Notes: generated by a model from the letters alone, not told the origin. Numbered from the stretch's first letter, positions 9,475 through 22,643 are shown. The stretch: DNA of 64,000 nt from Enterococcus quebecensis (GCF_001730365.1 NZ_MIKB01000017.1:62001-126000), one strand, 5' to 3'. Numbers and translations are program-made.

Positions 9475-10758
9475 ATGAAAACACTTATCAAAAATGGAAA
9501 AATCATTAAAAAAGACAATCAACTGATTCCAGCAGAAATTTGGATTGAAGATGGCAAGATTAGAGCAATTGGTGAATTTTTTGACGAAAGCAACTTTGAA
9601 AAAGTGTACGATGCAAAAGGTCAGTTGATCACACCAGGATTAGTGGATGTTCATGTTCATTTGAGAGAACCGGGTTTCACCTATAAAGAAACAATCGAAA
9701 CTGGTAGTAAATCGGCTGCTAGAGGTGGATATACAACGGTTTGTGCCATGCCTAATTTAAATCCGGTACCAGATACCGCTGAAAAACTAAAAGAAGTTTA
9801 CGAGATCATTCAAAAAAATGCTGTAGTAAAAGTTCTACAGTATGCGCCAATCACCGAAGAACTTCGTAGTGAAACCTTAACCGATCAAAAAGCTTTAAAA
9901 GAAGTTGGAGCATTTGCTTTTACTAATGACGGTGTAGGTGTACAAACTGCTGGAACGATGTATCTTGCCATGAAAGAAGCAGCTTCATTAGGAATGGCGA
10001 TTGTTGCTCATACTGAAGATGAGTCCTTGTTGTTCGATGGTGTGATGCATGAAGGGGAGATTTCTAAGAAATTAGGCTTGCCGGGGATTTTAAGCTCTAC
10101 GGAAGCGTCACAAATTGCTCGAGATGTTGTCTTAGCTGGAGAAACAGGAGTTCACTACCATGTCTGTCACGTCTCTACAAAAGAAAGTGTTCGTGTAATT
10201 CGTGATGCTAAACGAGCAGGCATTCATGTAACAGCAGAAGTTGCTCCTCATCATTTAATTCTTATTGATGAAAATATCCCAGAAGATAATGGCTTTTGGA
10301 AAATGAATCCGCCATTGCGAGCAACTGAAGATCGTGATGCGCTGATCGAAGGATTGTTAGATGGAACGATTGATTGTATCGCAACTGACCATGCACCACA
10401 TGGTTTAGAAGAAAAAAATCAAACATTCTTAAAAGCCCCCTTTGGAATTGTTGGGAGTGAAACAGCCTTCCAATTGATTTATACAAACTTTGTTGAAACA
10501 GGAAGATTTACTCTTGAACAAGTTATTGACTGGATGGCAACGAAACCAGCAGAAATTTTCGGTTTAGATGCTGGGACTTTGACAATCGGCAGTCCAGCAG
10601 ATCTTGCAGTTTTTGATTTATCAACGGAAGAGGCAATTAACGACAAGGATTTTGAATCACTAGGTGTTAACACACCGTTTGTTGGTTGGAAAGTTAAAGG
10701 AAATACACTAATGACTTTTGTTGATGGACATTCAGCTTGGTCTAAAGGAGATGCATAG
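9475..10758 (+). CDS. pyrC: Dihydroorotase
   Basis: A 427-residue class I dihydroorotase closing carbamoyl aspartate to dihydroorotate. Metal ligands are visible in DVHVHLREPG, a downstream HTEDE histidine, YHVCHVS and the late ATDHAPHGLEEK aspartate motif. An upstream GTG at 9466 is in frame, but AGGTGA just before ATG 9475 sits at ideal distance, so I chose the ATG (MKTLIKNGK). It begins 9 bp after the pyrB stop, so coupling is likely. Confidence 0.97.
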   Translation: MKTLIKNGKIIKKDNQLIPAEIWIEDGKIRAIGEFFDESNFEKVYDAKGQLITPGLVDVHVHLREPGFTYKETIETGSKSAARGGYTTVCAMPNLNPVPDTAEKLKEVYEIIQKNAVVKVLQYAPITEELRSETLTDQKALKEVGAFAFTNDGVGVQTAGTMYLAMKEAASLGMAIVAHTEDESLLFDGVMHEGEISKKLGLPGILSSTEASQIARDVVLAGETGVHYHVCHVSTKESVRVIRDAKRAGIHVTAEVAPHHLILIDENIPEDNGFWKMNPPLRATEDRDALIEGLLDGTIDCIATDHAPHGLEEKNQTFLKAPFGIVGSETAFQLIYTNFVETGRFTLEQVIDWMATKPAEIFGLDAGTLTIGSPADLAVFDLSTEEAINDKDFESLGVNTPFVGWKVKGNTLMTFVDGHSAWSKGDA

Positions 10759-10761
10759 AAT

Positions 10762-11841
10762 TTGAAGCGATTATTGATACTAGAAGACGGAACCGTTTTT
10801 GAAGGAAAAGCATTTGGCGCAGCATGTGATGTTGTTGGTGAAGTTGTATTCACAACAAGCATGACCGGTTATCAAGAAACGATCACTGACCAAAGTTTTA
10901 ACGGTCAAATCATTACATTTACTTATCCGATGGTTGGTAATTATGGTATCAATCGTGATGACTATGAATCTATATCTCCTACTTGTAAAGGCGTGATTGT
11001 TAAGGAACATGCACGCCTTGCATCAAATTGGCGTGCTCAAATGACGCTAGATGAATTTCTGAAACGAAAAGGGATTCCAGGGATTTCTGGAATTGATACT
11101 CGCGCATTAACAAGAAAGCTTCGTTCTGTAGGGACGATGAAAGGCGGGTTCATTGATGAAGGGGATGATTTGACTCATGCCTTTGATCAGTTGAAAGCAA
11201 CAGTATTGCCTCAAAATCAAGTTGCTCAAGTTTCAACAACTAAACCTTACCCAAGTCCGGGAACTGGACGTAATGTTGTAGTGGTTGATTTTGGCTTGAA
11301 ACATAGTATTTTACGAGAATTGTCAAAACGTCACTGTAATCTAACCGTTCTCCCTTATAACACAGATGCTGAAACCATTTTAGAGCTTTCACCTGACGGA
11401 GTTATGCTGACAAATGGACCTGGTGACCCCAAAGATGTTCCAGAAGCTATTCAAATGATTCAAGGAATTCAAGGGAAAGTACCGATTTTCGGAATCTGTT
11501 TAGGTCATCAATTATTTGCACTAGCAAATGGAGCGGACACTTACAAAATGAAATTCGGTCACCGTGGTCTAAATCATCCGGTTCGAGAGATAGCTACAGG
11601 AAGAATTGATTTTACTTCACAAAATCATGGATTTGCAGTTGATGACGCAACGGTTGATCCTGAAAAATTAATGGTGACACATATAGAAGTAAATGATGGA
11701 TCAGTTGAAGGGATTAGGCATCGTCAATACCCAGCCTTTACCGTTCAATACCATCCTGATGCGGCGCCAGGCCCTCATGACGGATTGCACTTATTCGATG
11801 AATTTATGGAACTAATGGATGCATGGAAGGAGCAGGACTAA
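10762..11841 (+). CDS. carA: Carbamoyl phosphate synthase small subunit
   Basis: A 359-residue glutaminase subunit of the pyrimidine-linked CPSase (pyrAA). The N-terminal CPSase_sm domain ([14 protein letters not shown]...[12 protein letters not shown]) is followed by a class I amidotransferase domain with the nucleophile in [12 protein letters not shown] and the [10 protein letters not shown] region. The start is a TTG at 10762, three bases past the pyrC stop. The stop overlaps the carB ATG by one base, consistent with equimolar synthesis. Confidence 0.96.
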   Translation: MKRLLILEDGTVFEGKAFGAACDVVGEVVFTTSMTGYQETITDQSFNGQIITFTYPMVGNYGINRDDYESISPTCKGVIVKEHARLASNWRAQMTLDEFLKRKGIPGISGIDTRALTRKLRSVGTMKGGFIDEGDDLTHAFDQLKATVLPQNQVAQVSTTKPYPSPGTGRNVVVVDFGLKHSILRELSKRHCNLTVLPYNTDAETILELSPDGVMLTNGPGDPKDVPEAIQMIQGIQGKVPIFGICLGHQLFALANGADTYKMKFGHRGLNHPVREIATGRIDFTSQNHGFAVDDATVDPEKLMVTHIEVNDGSVEGIRHRQYPAFTVQYHPDAAPGPHDGLHLFDEFMELMDAWKEQD

Positions 11842-14800
11842 TGCCAAAAAGAACAGATATTAAAAAAATCATGGTCATCGGTTCAGGACCAATTATTATT
11901 GGTCAAGCCGCAGAATTTGATTACGCTGGAACACAGGCGTGTCTTGCTCTAAGGGAAGAAGGCTATGAAGTCGTTTTAGTAAACTCAAACCCAGCTACGA
12001 TTATGACTGATAAAGAAATCGCAGATCAAGTGTACATAGAACCAATTACACTTGAATTTGTTTCTCGTATTTTAAGAAAAGAACGTCCGGATGCCTTACT
12101 TCCAACGCTTGGTGGTCAAACAGGACTGAATATGGCGATGGAGCTTGCTGCATCTGGCGTTCTAGATGAACTAAATGTCGAATTATTAGGAACCAAATTG
12201 AGTGCCATCGATCAAGCAGAAGATCGTGATTTATTTAAACAACTGATGGAAGATTTAGATCAGCCAATTCCAGAAAGTGAGATTGTCAATACTGTAGAAC
12301 AAGCAGTAAAATTTGCGAATACAATTGGCTACCCGATCATTGTTCGCCCAGCATTTACCTTAGGTGGAACGGGTGGGGGGATGTGTGATAATGAAGATGA
12401 ACTGCGGCTCATTGCTGAAAACGGTTTGAAATTATCGCCAGTAACCCAGTGTTTGATTGAAAAAAGCATTGCTGGCTTTAAAGAGATCGAATATGAAGTG
12501 ATGCGGGATTCTGCAGACAATGCGATTGTTGTCTGTAATATGGAAAATTTCGATCCAGTAGGCATTCATACCGGTGATTCAATTGTTTTTGCACCAAGTC
12601 AGACATTATCTGATCATGAATATCAAATGCTTCGTGATGCATCACTAAAAATAATTCGAGCATTGAAAATAGAAGGTGGCTGTAACGTTCAACTAGCTCT
12701 GGATCCTGATAGTTTCAACTATTATGTGATTGAAGTAAACCCTCGTGTTTCACGCTCATCAGCACTTGCTAGTAAAGCAACGGGATATCCAATCGCTAAA
12801 TTAGCTGCAAAAATTGCGGTGGGATTAACATTGGATGAAATGAAAAATCCTGTGACAGAAACGACGTATGCTGAGTTTGAGCCTGCTTTAGATTATGTGG
12901 TTGCAAAAATTCCTCGTTGGCCTTTTGACAAGTTTGAAAAGGGCGATCGCCGTTTAGGCACTCAAATGAAAGCAACAGGAGAAGTCATGGCCATTGGCAG
13001 AAATATTGAGGAATCATTATTAAAAGCTGTTCGTTCACTTGAAATCGGTACTTACCATAATGAATTAAAAGAAATACAGGATGTTAGTGATGAAGAATTG
13101 ACAGAAAAAATCGTGAAAGCCCAAGATGATCGTCTTTTCTATCTATCCGAAGCGATTCGTCGAGGTTACTCAATCGAAGAGCTGGCAATGTTGACAAAAA
13201 TCGATTTATTCTTCTTAGATAAATTACTTCATATCGTTGAATTGGAAAATGGTTTGAAAGAAAATAGTAAAAACATTGAGCTTTTAAAAGAAGCAAAACA
13301 AAACGGCTTTACTGATCGAAAAATTGCTGAGTTATGGCAGATAAGCGAACAAGAAGTGACAGAATATCGTCATGAACAAAAAATTCTTCCTGTATACAAA
13401 ATGGTGGATACCTGTGCAGCTGAATTCGAATCTCAAACACCTTATTTTTACAGCACATATGAATTCGAAAACGAAAGTATTCGTTCTGAAAAACCATCAG
13501 TCTTAGTTCTAGGTTCAGGACCGATTCGCATTGGTCAAGGCGTGGAGTTCGATTATGCTACGGTTCACTCTGTTAAAGCAATTCAAGCAGCTGGTTTTGA
13601 AGCTATTATCATGAATAGCAATCCCGAAACAGTGTCAACAGATTTCTCGATCTCAGATAAACTTTATTTTGAACCATTGACGTTGGAAGATGTCATGAAT
13701 GTGATCGAATTGGAGCAGCCGATAGGTGTGATCGTTCAATTTGGCGGTCAAACTGCAATCAACTTAGCTGAACCTTTGGTAAAACAAGGGGTTAAAATCC
13801 TTGGTACATCAATTGAAGATCTAGATCGAGCTGAAAATCGTGATTTATTTGAACAAGCATTGCAAGAACTAGATATTCCTCAACCACCTGGAGATACTGC
13901 AACAAGTCCAGCAGAAGCGGTGGCTGTAGCGAATAAAATTGGTTACCCAGTCTTGGTACGTCCAAGCTATGTACTTGGCGGAAGAGCAATGGAAATTGTA
14001 GAGAATCAAAAAGACTTAGAAGATTACATGACTAACGCAGTGAAAGCTTCTCCAGAACATCCAGTGCTAGTTGATAGCTATTTAATAGGAAAAGAATGCG
14101 AAGTGGATGCCATTTGTGATGGAGAAACCGTATTAATTCCCGGGATTATGGAACATATCGAACGAGCTGGTGTCCATTCAGGAGACTCAATGGCTGTTTA
14201 TCCGCCGCAAACTTTATCAGAAGATATACAAAAGACAATTGCTGATTATACAAAAAAATTAGCGCTTGGATTAAACTGTATCGGCATGATGAATATCCAG
14301 TTTGTTATACATGAAGAAAAAGTTTATGTGATCGAAGTGAATCCCCGAGCAAGCCGAACGGTACCATTTTTAAGTAAAATTACTGGTATTCCCATGGCTC
14401 AGATTGCTACAAAAGCAATTCTTGGTGAAAAATTAAATCAACTAGGTTATAAAGACGGTCTATATCCTGAAAGTAAACAAGTACACATTAAAGCGCCAGT
14501 ATTTTCTTTCACTAAACTACAAAAAGTCGATACTTACTTAGGCCCAGAAATGAAATCTACTGGAGAAGTAATGGGTTCTGACTATAGCTTAGAAAAAGCT
14601 TTATACAAAGCCTTTGAAGCATCAGGACTACATTTACCAAGCTTTGGTGCAGTACTCTTTACGATAGCTGACGAGACAAAAGCAGAAGCACTAGGTTTAG
14701 CTAAACGATTCAATGAGATCGGTTATAGTGTGATTGCAACAAAAGGGACAGCAAAATTCTTGCAAGAGAATGGATTATTTGTCAAAACCGTTGATAAAAT

Positions 14801-15023
14801 AAATCATGAAGGTGGCAAAACAGTTCTTGATTTGATCCGCACAGGTGAGGCACAAGTGGTTGTCAATACAATGGATAAGGATCGATCAGACACGAATCAA
14901 GATGGCTTCTTGATTCGCCGAGAGGCAGTGGAGCATGGCGTGCCGCTATTTACTTCATTAGATACAGCAGAAGCAATTTTGAAAGTTTTAGAGTCTCGAG
15001 CATTTTCAACTGAGGCAATTTAA
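11841..15023 (+). CDS. carB: Carbamoyl phosphate synthase large subunit
   Basis: A 1060-residue ATP-grasp enzyme made of two homologous halves, each with a GSGPI(I/R)IGQ opening (residue 14 and about 557) and an ATP-grasp core; the first half forms carboxyphosphate, the second phosphorylates carbamate, and the last 130 residues form the allosteric MGS-like domain. I chose ATG 11841 ([17 protein letters not shown]) over an in-frame upstream start inside carA, giving the standard pyrAB length and a TAATG overlap. Confidence 0.97.
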   Translation: MPKRTDIKKIMVIGSGPIIIGQAAEFDYAGTQACLALREEGYEVVLVNSNPATIMTDKEIADQVYIEPITLEFVSRILRKERPDALLPTLGGQTGLNMAMELAASGVLDELNVELLGTKLSAIDQAEDRDLFKQLMEDLDQPIPESEIVNTVEQAVKFANTIGYPIIVRPAFTLGGTGGGMCDNEDELRLIAENGLKLSPVTQCLIEKSIAGFKEIEYEVMRDSADNAIVVCNMENFDPVGIHTGDSIVFAPSQTLSDHEYQMLRDASLKIIRALKIEGGCNVQLALDPDSFNYYVIEVNPRVSRSSALASKATGYPIAKLAAKIAVGLTLDEMKNPVTETTYAEFEPALDYVVAKIPRWPFDKFEKGDRRLGTQMKATGEVMAIGRNIEESLLKAVRSLEIGTYHNELKEIQDVSDEELTEKIVKAQDDRLFYLSEAIRRGYSIEELAMLTKIDLFFLDKLLHIVELENGLKENSKNIELLKEAKQNGFTDRKIAELWQISEQEVTEYRHEQKILPVYKMVDTCAAEFESQTPYFYSTYEFENESIRSEKPSVLVLGSGPIRIGQGVEFDYATVHSVKAIQAAGFEAIIMNSNPETVSTDFSISDKLYFEPLTLEDVMNVIELEQPIGVIVQFGGQTAINLAEPLVKQGVKILGTSIEDLDRAENRDLFEQALQELDIPQPPGDTATSPAEAVAVANKIGYPVLVRPSYVLGGRAMEIVENQKDLEDYMTNAVKASPEHPVLVDSYLIGKECEVDAICDGETVLIPGIMEHIERAGVHSGDSMAVYPPQTLSEDIQKTIADYTKKLALGLNCIGMMNIQFVIHEEKVYVIEVNPRASRTVPFLSKITGIPMAQIATKAILGEKLNQLGYKDGLYPESKQVHIKAPVFSFTKLQKVDTYLGPEMKSTGEVMGSDYSLEKALYKAFEASGLHLPSFGAVLFTIADETKAEALGLAKRFNEIGYSVIATKGTAKFLQENGLFVKTVDKINHEGGKTVLDLIRTGEAQVVVNTMDKDRSDTNQDGFLIRREAVEHGVPLFTSLDTAEAILKVLESRAFSTEAI

Positions 15024-15037
15024 TATACATTAAATAT

Positions 15038-15080
15038 TGAGAAAAAAGGTTGAGCTCTTAAAGACAGCCGCTTTTTCTCA
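15038..15080 (+). other. Hairpin between carB and pyrK
   Basis: TGAGAAAAA (15038-15046) pairs with TTTTTCTCA (15072-15080), extended inward by GGTTG/CAGCC with a wobble. The T run is inside the stem and none follows, so termination is uncertain; a processing site is possible. A TATAAT lies at 15089-15094 without a good -35. Confidence 0.5.
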
Positions 15081-15119
15081 GCTTTAGTTATAATAATATG
15101 CTGCAAAGGAGTAGAAAAC

Positions 15120-17540
<2,421 letters not shown>

Positions 17541-17544
<4 letters not shown>

Positions 17545-18176
17545 CTGAATTGGCTAAAAAAATTGCGAAAGAGTTATTAGAAATAGAAGCAGTATTTCTA
17601 AGTCCAAACGAACCATTTACTTGGGCAAGCGGGATCAAAAGCCCAATCTATTGCGATAATCGTATTACAATGAGTTATCCAGTAGTTCGCAAAGATATTG
17701 CTAAGGGACTGGCAGAAAAAATTAAAGAGAGTTATCCAGATGTACAAGTTATTGCTGGAACGGCTACAGCAGGAATTCCTCATGCAGCATGGGTAGCGGA
17801 TATTTTGGATTTACCAATGGTTTATATTCGAAGCAAAGCCAAAGAACATGGCAAGGGAAATCAAATCGAAGGTCGGATATTTAAAGGTCAAAAAATGGTT
17901 GTGATTGAGGACTTGATCTCTACAGGTGGAAGTGTGTTGGAAGCAGCTTCTGCAGCAGAACGTGAAGGTGCTGATGTTTTAGGCGTTGCAGCAATCTTCA
18001 CTTACGAACTACCAAAAGGCAAAGAAAAATTTGCAGAACATAACATGAAATTAGTTACATTGACTAACTATTCAACATTGTTAGATACAGCTTTAGAGTC
18101 AAACTACATCGAAGAAAGTGATATTGACTTGCTAAAAAATTGGAAAAAAGATCCTGAAAACTGGCCCAACGGCTAA
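17541..18176 (+). CDS. pyrE: Orotate phosphoribosyltransferase
   Basis: A 211-residue enzyme making OMP from orotate and PRPP. The PRPP loop is [17 protein letters not shown] at about residues 116-132, and the mobile loop has [16 protein letters not shown] 17541 overlaps the pyrF stop and gives [15 protein letters not shown]; an upstream start inside pyrF would add an unlikely extension. It is the last gene of the operon, and a strong terminator follows 11 bp later. Confidence 0.97.
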
Positions 18177-18187
18177 TTTAACTAAAG

Positions 18188-18224
18188 ACCACACAATGTG
18201 TTTGTATGCATTGTGTGGTTTTTG
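18188..18224 (+). terminator. Terminator of the pyr operon
   Basis: ACCACACAATG (18188-18198) pairs with CATTGTGTGGT (18209-18219), then TTTTT. Confidence 0.92.
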
Positions 18225-18339
18225 AGAAATTACCGAACATTTTGACGTTTGATACTGTATATCAGTTTCCTTCAATACGCTATAATTTTCATGTTAAACT
18301 GATTTAAATATTAAATAATCGATAAATCGTTTTTGAAAA

Positions 18340-18368
18340 TTGACTGTTAATAATAAATAGGATACAGT
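18340..18368 (+). promoter_or_regulatory. Promoter of carbonic anhydrase gene
   Basis: -35 TTGACT (18340-18345), 17-bp spacer, -10 TACAGT (18363-18368). Confidence 0.6.
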
Positions 18369-18401
18369 TATTTAAATGATAAAATCTGAAGGTGGGGTTT
18401 G

Positions 18402-19103
18402 ATGAAGAATATTCGAAATATGGACGTAGAGTGGGGATACACAGGTGAGCGTGGTCCTGAAAACTGGCATACGCTTTGTGATTGGTTTTCAACAGGTGCA
18501 AAATATCCATATCAATCACCAATCAATTTATCCAAAGACTTAATTAATGGTGTATCCGAAAATAGAGAGATCAATTTTTGTTATAAAACAGAAGAATTTA
18601 CAGAAAAAGAATTTAAAAATACATTCCACTTTATTCCACCAAATACAGAAAGTTATGTGGTTTTCGAAGAGGAAAAATATTATTTGACAGATATTCACTT
18701 TCATACGCCTAGTGAGCATACGTTTGATGGTGAACATTGTCCAGTAGAATTTCATCTCGTTCATATGAATAATTCTGGCGATAATTTGGTTGTAGGTTGT
18801 TTATTTACTATTACTAAAGAAGAAAATAAGTTTTCAAAGAAGAAAGCAGCTTTTGTATGGAATACGCAAACCCATCAACAATGGTTTGATCCTTCGATTT
18901 TCTTACCTGAACAAAAGTCTCATTTTCACTACTTAGGTTCATTAACAACACCTCCAACGAAAGGTCCTGTTCATTGGTTTGTGTTCGATACTGTTCAAAA
19001 ATTGGATAGCGATTTTTTTCAACGGATAGATGAAGGTATGCTGCCGTTTAATAACCGACCAGTACAACCACTTAATGGACGTAAAATCTATTTTTCTGAA
19101 TAA
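18402..19103 (+). CDS. Alpha-class carbonic anhydrase
   Basis: A 233-residue protein hydrating CO2 to bicarbonate. Zinc ligands are HFH in DIHFHTPSEH and the later histidine in EFHLVH; YQSPINL, the gatekeeper threonine block LTTPP and NNRPVQPLNGR are all present. Most bacterial alpha enzymes are exported, but no signal peptide is visible (it opens MKNIRNMDVEWGYTG), so this one appears cytoplasmic or leaderless. ATG 18402 follows GAAGGTGGGG; a TTG at 18399 is also possible. It lies after pyr genes, whose CPSase uses bicarbonate, but has its own promoter. Confidence 0.93.
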   Translation: MKNIRNMDVEWGYTGERGPENWHTLCDWFSTGAKYPYQSPINLSKDLINGVSENREINFCYKTEEFTEKEFKNTFHFIPPNTESYVVFEEEKYYLTDIHFHTPSEHTFDGEHCPVEFHLVHMNNSGDNLVVGCLFTITKEENKFSKKKAAFVWNTQTHQQWFDPSIFLPEQKSHFHYLGSLTTPPTKGPVHWFVFDTVQKLDSDFFQRIDEGMLPFNNRPVQPLNGRKIYFSE

Positions 19104-19117
19104 GACGGAGGACTTCT

Positions 19118-20008
19118 ATGAATATTCAACAAATGAAGTATGTTGTAGCTGTCGCAAATAATGGCAGTTTTCGGGAAGCCGCAAAGAAACTTTTTATCAC
19201 GCAGCCCAGTTTATCCAATGGTATTCGTGAGTTAGAAGAGGAAATTGGTGTAACCTTGTTTATTCGTACAAACAAAGGGGCTTCATTGACAGACGAGGGA
19301 TCAACTTTTTTAGAACATGCAGAAAAAATTTTAACACAAATGGAAATCATAGAGAACCGTTACCAAGAAGTTACGACAAGTGAACGATTTTCAATTTCGT
19401 CTCAACATTATGACTTTTTAGGAGAAGTAATGGGAAAAGTGATTCAGCGATTTAAGGATCAGTACAAAAATTTTCGTGTGTTTGAGACAACAACGTTAAA
19501 GGTAATAGAAGATGTGAAAAGTTATCACAGTGAATTAGGTATAATTTATTTAAATAGTCAAAATCAAGCTGGGATTGAGCGTTATTTGGAACAAGCCAAC
19601 TTGACCTATGATGTGATAGGAAGTTTTAAAACCCACATTTTCCTTGGAAAAAATCACCCGTTAGCTACCCAAAAGGAAATCCAATTGGAACATTTATGTT
19701 GCTATCCACAAGTTCGTTTTACACAAGAAGGCAGCAATTTTTCTTATTTTTCAGAAGATCTAATCGAAAATCAAGAACAAGAAACAGTCATTTACACGAA
19801 CGACCGAGGAACATTAATGAATTTGCTAGTAGAAACAGATGCTTATGCATCTGGTTCGGGCGTTGTTACAGGCTTTACAAAGAAAGAAATTCGTTTGATT
19901 CCATTAGCAGAAAGTACAAATAACAAAATTTGTGTACTTTATCAAAAGAACAAAGGGATAAGTACAATTGGGCAATACTTTATGGAAGAATTGAAACGAT
20001 TATTTTGA
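19118..20008 (+). CDS. LysR-family transcriptional regulator
   Basis: A 296-residue regulator with an N-terminal winged helix-turn-helix (MKYVVAVANNGSFREAAKKL, then QPSLSNGIRELEEEIGVTLF) and a substrate-binding-like effector domain. It begins 14 bp after the carbonic anhydrase stop with GGAGG ahead, so the two are probably co-transcribed; the regulator might control the anhydrase or a sulphur/cyanate-type pathway as CynR/CysB relatives do. The effector cannot be inferred. Confidence 0.92.
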   Translation: MNIQQMKYVVAVANNGSFREAAKKLFITQPSLSNGIRELEEEIGVTLFIRTNKGASLTDEGSTFLEHAEKILTQMEIIENRYQEVTTSERFSISSQHYDFLGEVMGKVIQRFKDQYKNFRVFETTTLKVIEDVKSYHSELGIIYLNSQNQAGIERYLEQANLTYDVIGSFKTHIFLGKNHPLATQKEIQLEHLCCYPQVRFTQEGSNFSYFSEDLIENQEQETVIYTNDRGTLMNLLVETDAYASGSGVVTGFTKKEIRLIPLAESTNNKICVLYQKNKGISTIGQYFMEELKRLF

Positions 20009-20043
20009 GTGTAATAGCTGAAGAAAGTAATAAATAAACGATC

Positions 20044-20081
20044 AAAATCACTCTTACTCATCATTTTTAAGAGTGATTTTT
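20044..20081 (+). terminator. Terminator after LysR gene
   Basis: 13-bp stem, 20044-20056 with 20068-20080, ending in T. Confidence 0.88.
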
Positions 20082-20315
20082 CTACGTTTAAAAATCCTTG
20101 TTAAAGCAATAAAGAAAATACTCGACATGAATATGTGGATTTGGAGAGAAAATATCTTTTTTTGAAATACAAATTTCATTTTAAGTTAGATTATGCTATC
20201 ATAGAGCCATTAACACAAATGTGGATATGATAACGATGTTTTGCTTACGATGACTTCTTGATACAAAAATAGTAAGTATCGAAGGTTGGATTATCAAACA
20301 ATAGGAGGGTGTTTT
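20082..20315 (+). promoter_or_regulatory. Leader of aminotransferase gene
   Basis: An extended -10 (TGCTATCAT, 20194-20202) with a weak TTTCAT at -35 is the best promoter. The roughly 100-nt leader has CGAT...CTTAC (from about 20234) that could pair with GTAAGTATCG (from about 20272), but I recognise no known riboswitch. Confidence 0.4.
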
Positions 20316-21476
20316 ATGGATTTATCTAAAAAGTTTAACAAGCAAGTATATAAAATTGCTGTGTCAACGATTCGTCAGTTTGATGAACAAGTAACAGATA
20401 TTGAAGGTATCATAAAGCTAACTTTGGGAGAACCTGATTTTAATACACCAGAGCATATAAAAAAATCAGCGCATGATGCGATCAATAACAACTTTTCTCA
20501 TTATTCAGGTATGGCTGGATTGACTGATGTTAGAGAAGCAGCAACTTTTTTTATGAAAGAAAAATATGGTGTAAGTTATCAGCCAGCATCTGAAGTTTTG
20601 GTCACTGTAGGTGCAACTGAGGCGATCTCAGCCAGTTTGTTATCTATTTTAGAGCCAGGTGACAAGGTATTGATGCCTGCACCTATTTATCCTGGATATG
20701 AGCCTGTGATCACTTTGGCTCAGGCAGAGCCAGTCTATATCGATACAAGACCGAATAATTTCGTTTTGACACCTGAAATGATTGAAGCAGCTATGGCAGA
20801 ACATGGTGATCAAGTTAAAGCAATTATTTTAAACTATCCTAGCAACCCTACAGGAGTTACTTATAATCGTGATGAAGTCAAAGCGATTGCTGATGTTCTG
20901 AAAAATTACTCAATTTTTGTTATCAGTGATGAAATTTATAGCGAGCTGACCTATGAAGATCAACATGTATCTATTGCAGAGTTTATACCAGAGCAAACCA
21001 TTTTAATCAATGGTCTATCGAAATCTCATGCCATGACTGGATGGAGGATCGGGTTTATTTTTGGACCAGAGAGCTTGATTGGAGAGATTATCAAAGTCCA
21101 TCAATATTTGGTTACAGCAGCTTCCACTATTTCCCAAAAAGCAGCTGTTAGAGCTTTAGTTGAAGGAATGAATGATGCAGCGGCTATGAAAGAAGAATAC
21201 CGTGAACGCCGAGATTTTGTTTATGAACAAATGACATCTTTTGGTTTTGATGTCGCTCGACCAAATGGTGCTTTCTATATCTTTGCTAAAATCCCAACAG
21301 GTTACGAACAAGACTCAATGAAATTTTGTGTGGATTTGGCACAACAACAAGCAATAGCTATTATTCCTGGAGTTGCTTTTGGTAAAGAAGCAGAAGGGTA
21401 TGTGCGTATTAGTTATGCGGCAGATTTAGCAACACTTAAAGATGCGATGAACCGAATAGGAAATTATATGAAATAG
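20316..21476 (+). CDS. Class I/II pyridoxal phosphate aminotransferase
   Basis: A 386-residue fold-type I aminotransferase. The PLP lysine lies in NGLSKSHAMTGWRIGF (about residue 233), with NYPSNPTG and SDEIYSELTY as the other PLP contacts. It most resembles PatA-type (aminotransferase A) enzymes acting on N-acetyl-L,L-diaminopimelate or aromatic amino acids. ATG 20316 follows AGGAGGG and is preferred to an upstream in-frame ATG at 20286. Single-gene unit with its own promoter and terminator. Substrate unresolved. Confidence 0.9.
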   Translation: MDLSKKFNKQVYKIAVSTIRQFDEQVTDIEGIIKLTLGEPDFNTPEHIKKSAHDAINNNFSHYSGMAGLTDVREAATFFMKEKYGVSYQPASEVLVTVGATEAISASLLSILEPGDKVLMPAPIYPGYEPVITLAQAEPVYIDTRPNNFVLTPEMIEAAMAEHGDQVKAIILNYPSNPTGVTYNRDEVKAIADVLKNYSIFVISDEIYSELTYEDQHVSIAEFIPEQTILINGLSKSHAMTGWRIGFIFGPESLIGEIIKVHQYLVTAASTISQKAAVRALVEGMNDAAAMKEEYRERRDFVYEQMTSFGFDVARPNGAFYIFAKIPTGYEQDSMKFCVDLAQQQAIAIIPGVAFGKEAEGYVRISYAADLATLKDAMNRIGNYMK

Positions 21477-21525
21477 AGAAAAATACGTTTCATAGTGCTT
21501 AAAATCACTTTTTATGTTCGATTTT

Positions 21526-21570
21526 AAAGTCTTAGCCAAAACTGGTATTTAGTTTTGGCTAAGACTTTTT
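21526..21570 (+). terminator. Terminator after aminotransferase
   Basis: Perfect 18-bp stem, 21526-21543 with 21551-21568, then T run. Confidence 0.9.
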
Positions 21571-21586
21571 GTTGCTAAACAAAACC

Positions 21587-21613
21587 TTTACATTCCTTTA
21601 CTCATTATTTACA
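21587..21613 (+). promoter_or_regulatory. Pho-box-like direct repeats before pstS
   Basis: TTTACA (21587), TTTACT (21597) and TTTACA (21608) repeat at 10-11 bp spacing, like the TT-N-ACA repeats bound by PhoP in Firmicutes. A possible -10 TAAACT is at 21645-21650. Confidence 0.6.
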
Positions 21614-21683
21614 CAACGTTGAAACGGAATTAACATGTTGTTGGTAAACTAAGCTTGTAACTAATTGAAAAGGACGTGCAAAG

Positions 21684-22586
21684 ATGAAGAAACGTTTATT
21701 ATCAGCAATTGTGTTAAGTGTAGGAATTTTAATCGCAGGATGCGGCAATCAAGGTGCTGCAACTGATCAGAGTAGTGATAAAGGAAAAGACAGCGGAAGT
21801 AATCAACCTGTTAAAATCGTAGCTGTAGGTTCCACAGCGTTACAACCTTTAGTGGATGCCGCAAAGGATCAGTTTGTGTCTGAACATCCAAATTACACAA
21901 TTTCAGTTCAAGGAGGAGGGAGCGGAACAGGACTTTCTCAAGTAGTAGACGGTGCCGTAACGATAGGGAATTCTGATGTTTTTGCGGAAGAGAAATCTGG
22001 CATTGATGCCTCAAAATTAGTTGATCATCGGGTTGCCGTAGTAGGCATGGGACCTGTAGTAAACAAAGATGTTGGTGTTAAAAATATTTCCAAACAAGAA
22101 TTGGTTGATATCTTTACTGGAAAAACCAAAAATTGGAAAGAGTTGGGTGGAAAAGATCAAGAAATAGCAGTGATCAATCGTCCAAGTGGTAGTGGTACAC
22201 GAGCAACATTCGAAAAATGGGGACTGGATGGAGCAACGGCTGTTCAATCACAGGAACAGGATTCATCAGGAACGGTTCGCCAAATTGTCTCTCAAACACC
22301 GGGAGCTATCAGTTATCTTGCTTTTTCTTACATGGATAACTCTACCACTGCATTAAGTATTGATGATGTAAAACCAACCGAAGAAAACGTTGCAGACAAT
22401 TCTTGGAAAATTTGGTCATACGAGCATATGTATACAAAAGGACAACCGGATACTGATGTCCAATCCTTTATTGATTTTATATTATCAGATGATGTTCAAC
22501 AAGGTGTCGTTAAAAAGTTAGGTTACTTACCAATAACGGCGATGAAAGTTGAAAGAGACGTATCTGGAACGATTACAAAGAAATAA
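21684..22586 (+). CDS. pstS: Phosphate-binding lipoprotein PstS
   Basis: A 300-residue lipoprotein: n-region MKKR, hydrophobic core, lipobox LIAGC with Cys20, then a Gln/Ser-rich linker. The mature part has VGSTALQPLVDAAKDQF, the GGGSGTGLSQV phosphate loop and RPSGSGTRATFEKW, all phosphate contacts. It captures phosphate outside the membrane for the PstCAB importer. No pstC, pstA or pstB follows; a terminator ends the unit and a convergent two-component system lies next, so this is a lone or extra pstS. Confidence 0.95.
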   Translation: MKKRLLSAIVLSVGILIAGCGNQGAATDQSSDKGKDSGSNQPVKIVAVGSTALQPLVDAAKDQFVSEHPNYTISVQGGGSGTGLSQVVDGAVTIGNSDVFAEEKSGIDASKLVDHRVAVVGMGPVVNKDVGVKNISKQELVDIFTGKTKNWKELGGKDQEIAVINRPSGSGTRATFEKWGLDGATAVQSQEQDSSGTVRQIVSQTPGAISYLAFSYMDNSTTALSIDDVKPTEENVADNSWKIWSYEHMYTKGQPDTDVQSFIDFILSDDVQQGVVKKLGYLPITAMKVERDVSGTITKK

Positions 22587-22605
22587 CTTCTTCCCCTAAA
22601 AGATC

Positions 22606-22643
22606 AAAAAGAGGCGAATGTTTTCACATTCAGCCTCTTTTTG
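22606..22643. terminator. Bidirectional terminator between pstS and kinase gene
   Basis: AAAAAGAGGCGAATG (22606-22620) pairs with the CATTC-A-GCCTCTTTTT arm from 22627, with one bulged A. A and T runs flank both sides, suiting the convergent genes. Confidence 0.85.

Noticed and set aside
15060-15119. Internal promoter before pyrK
   Set aside because: The TATAAT at 15089 has no acceptable -35; left as a note only.
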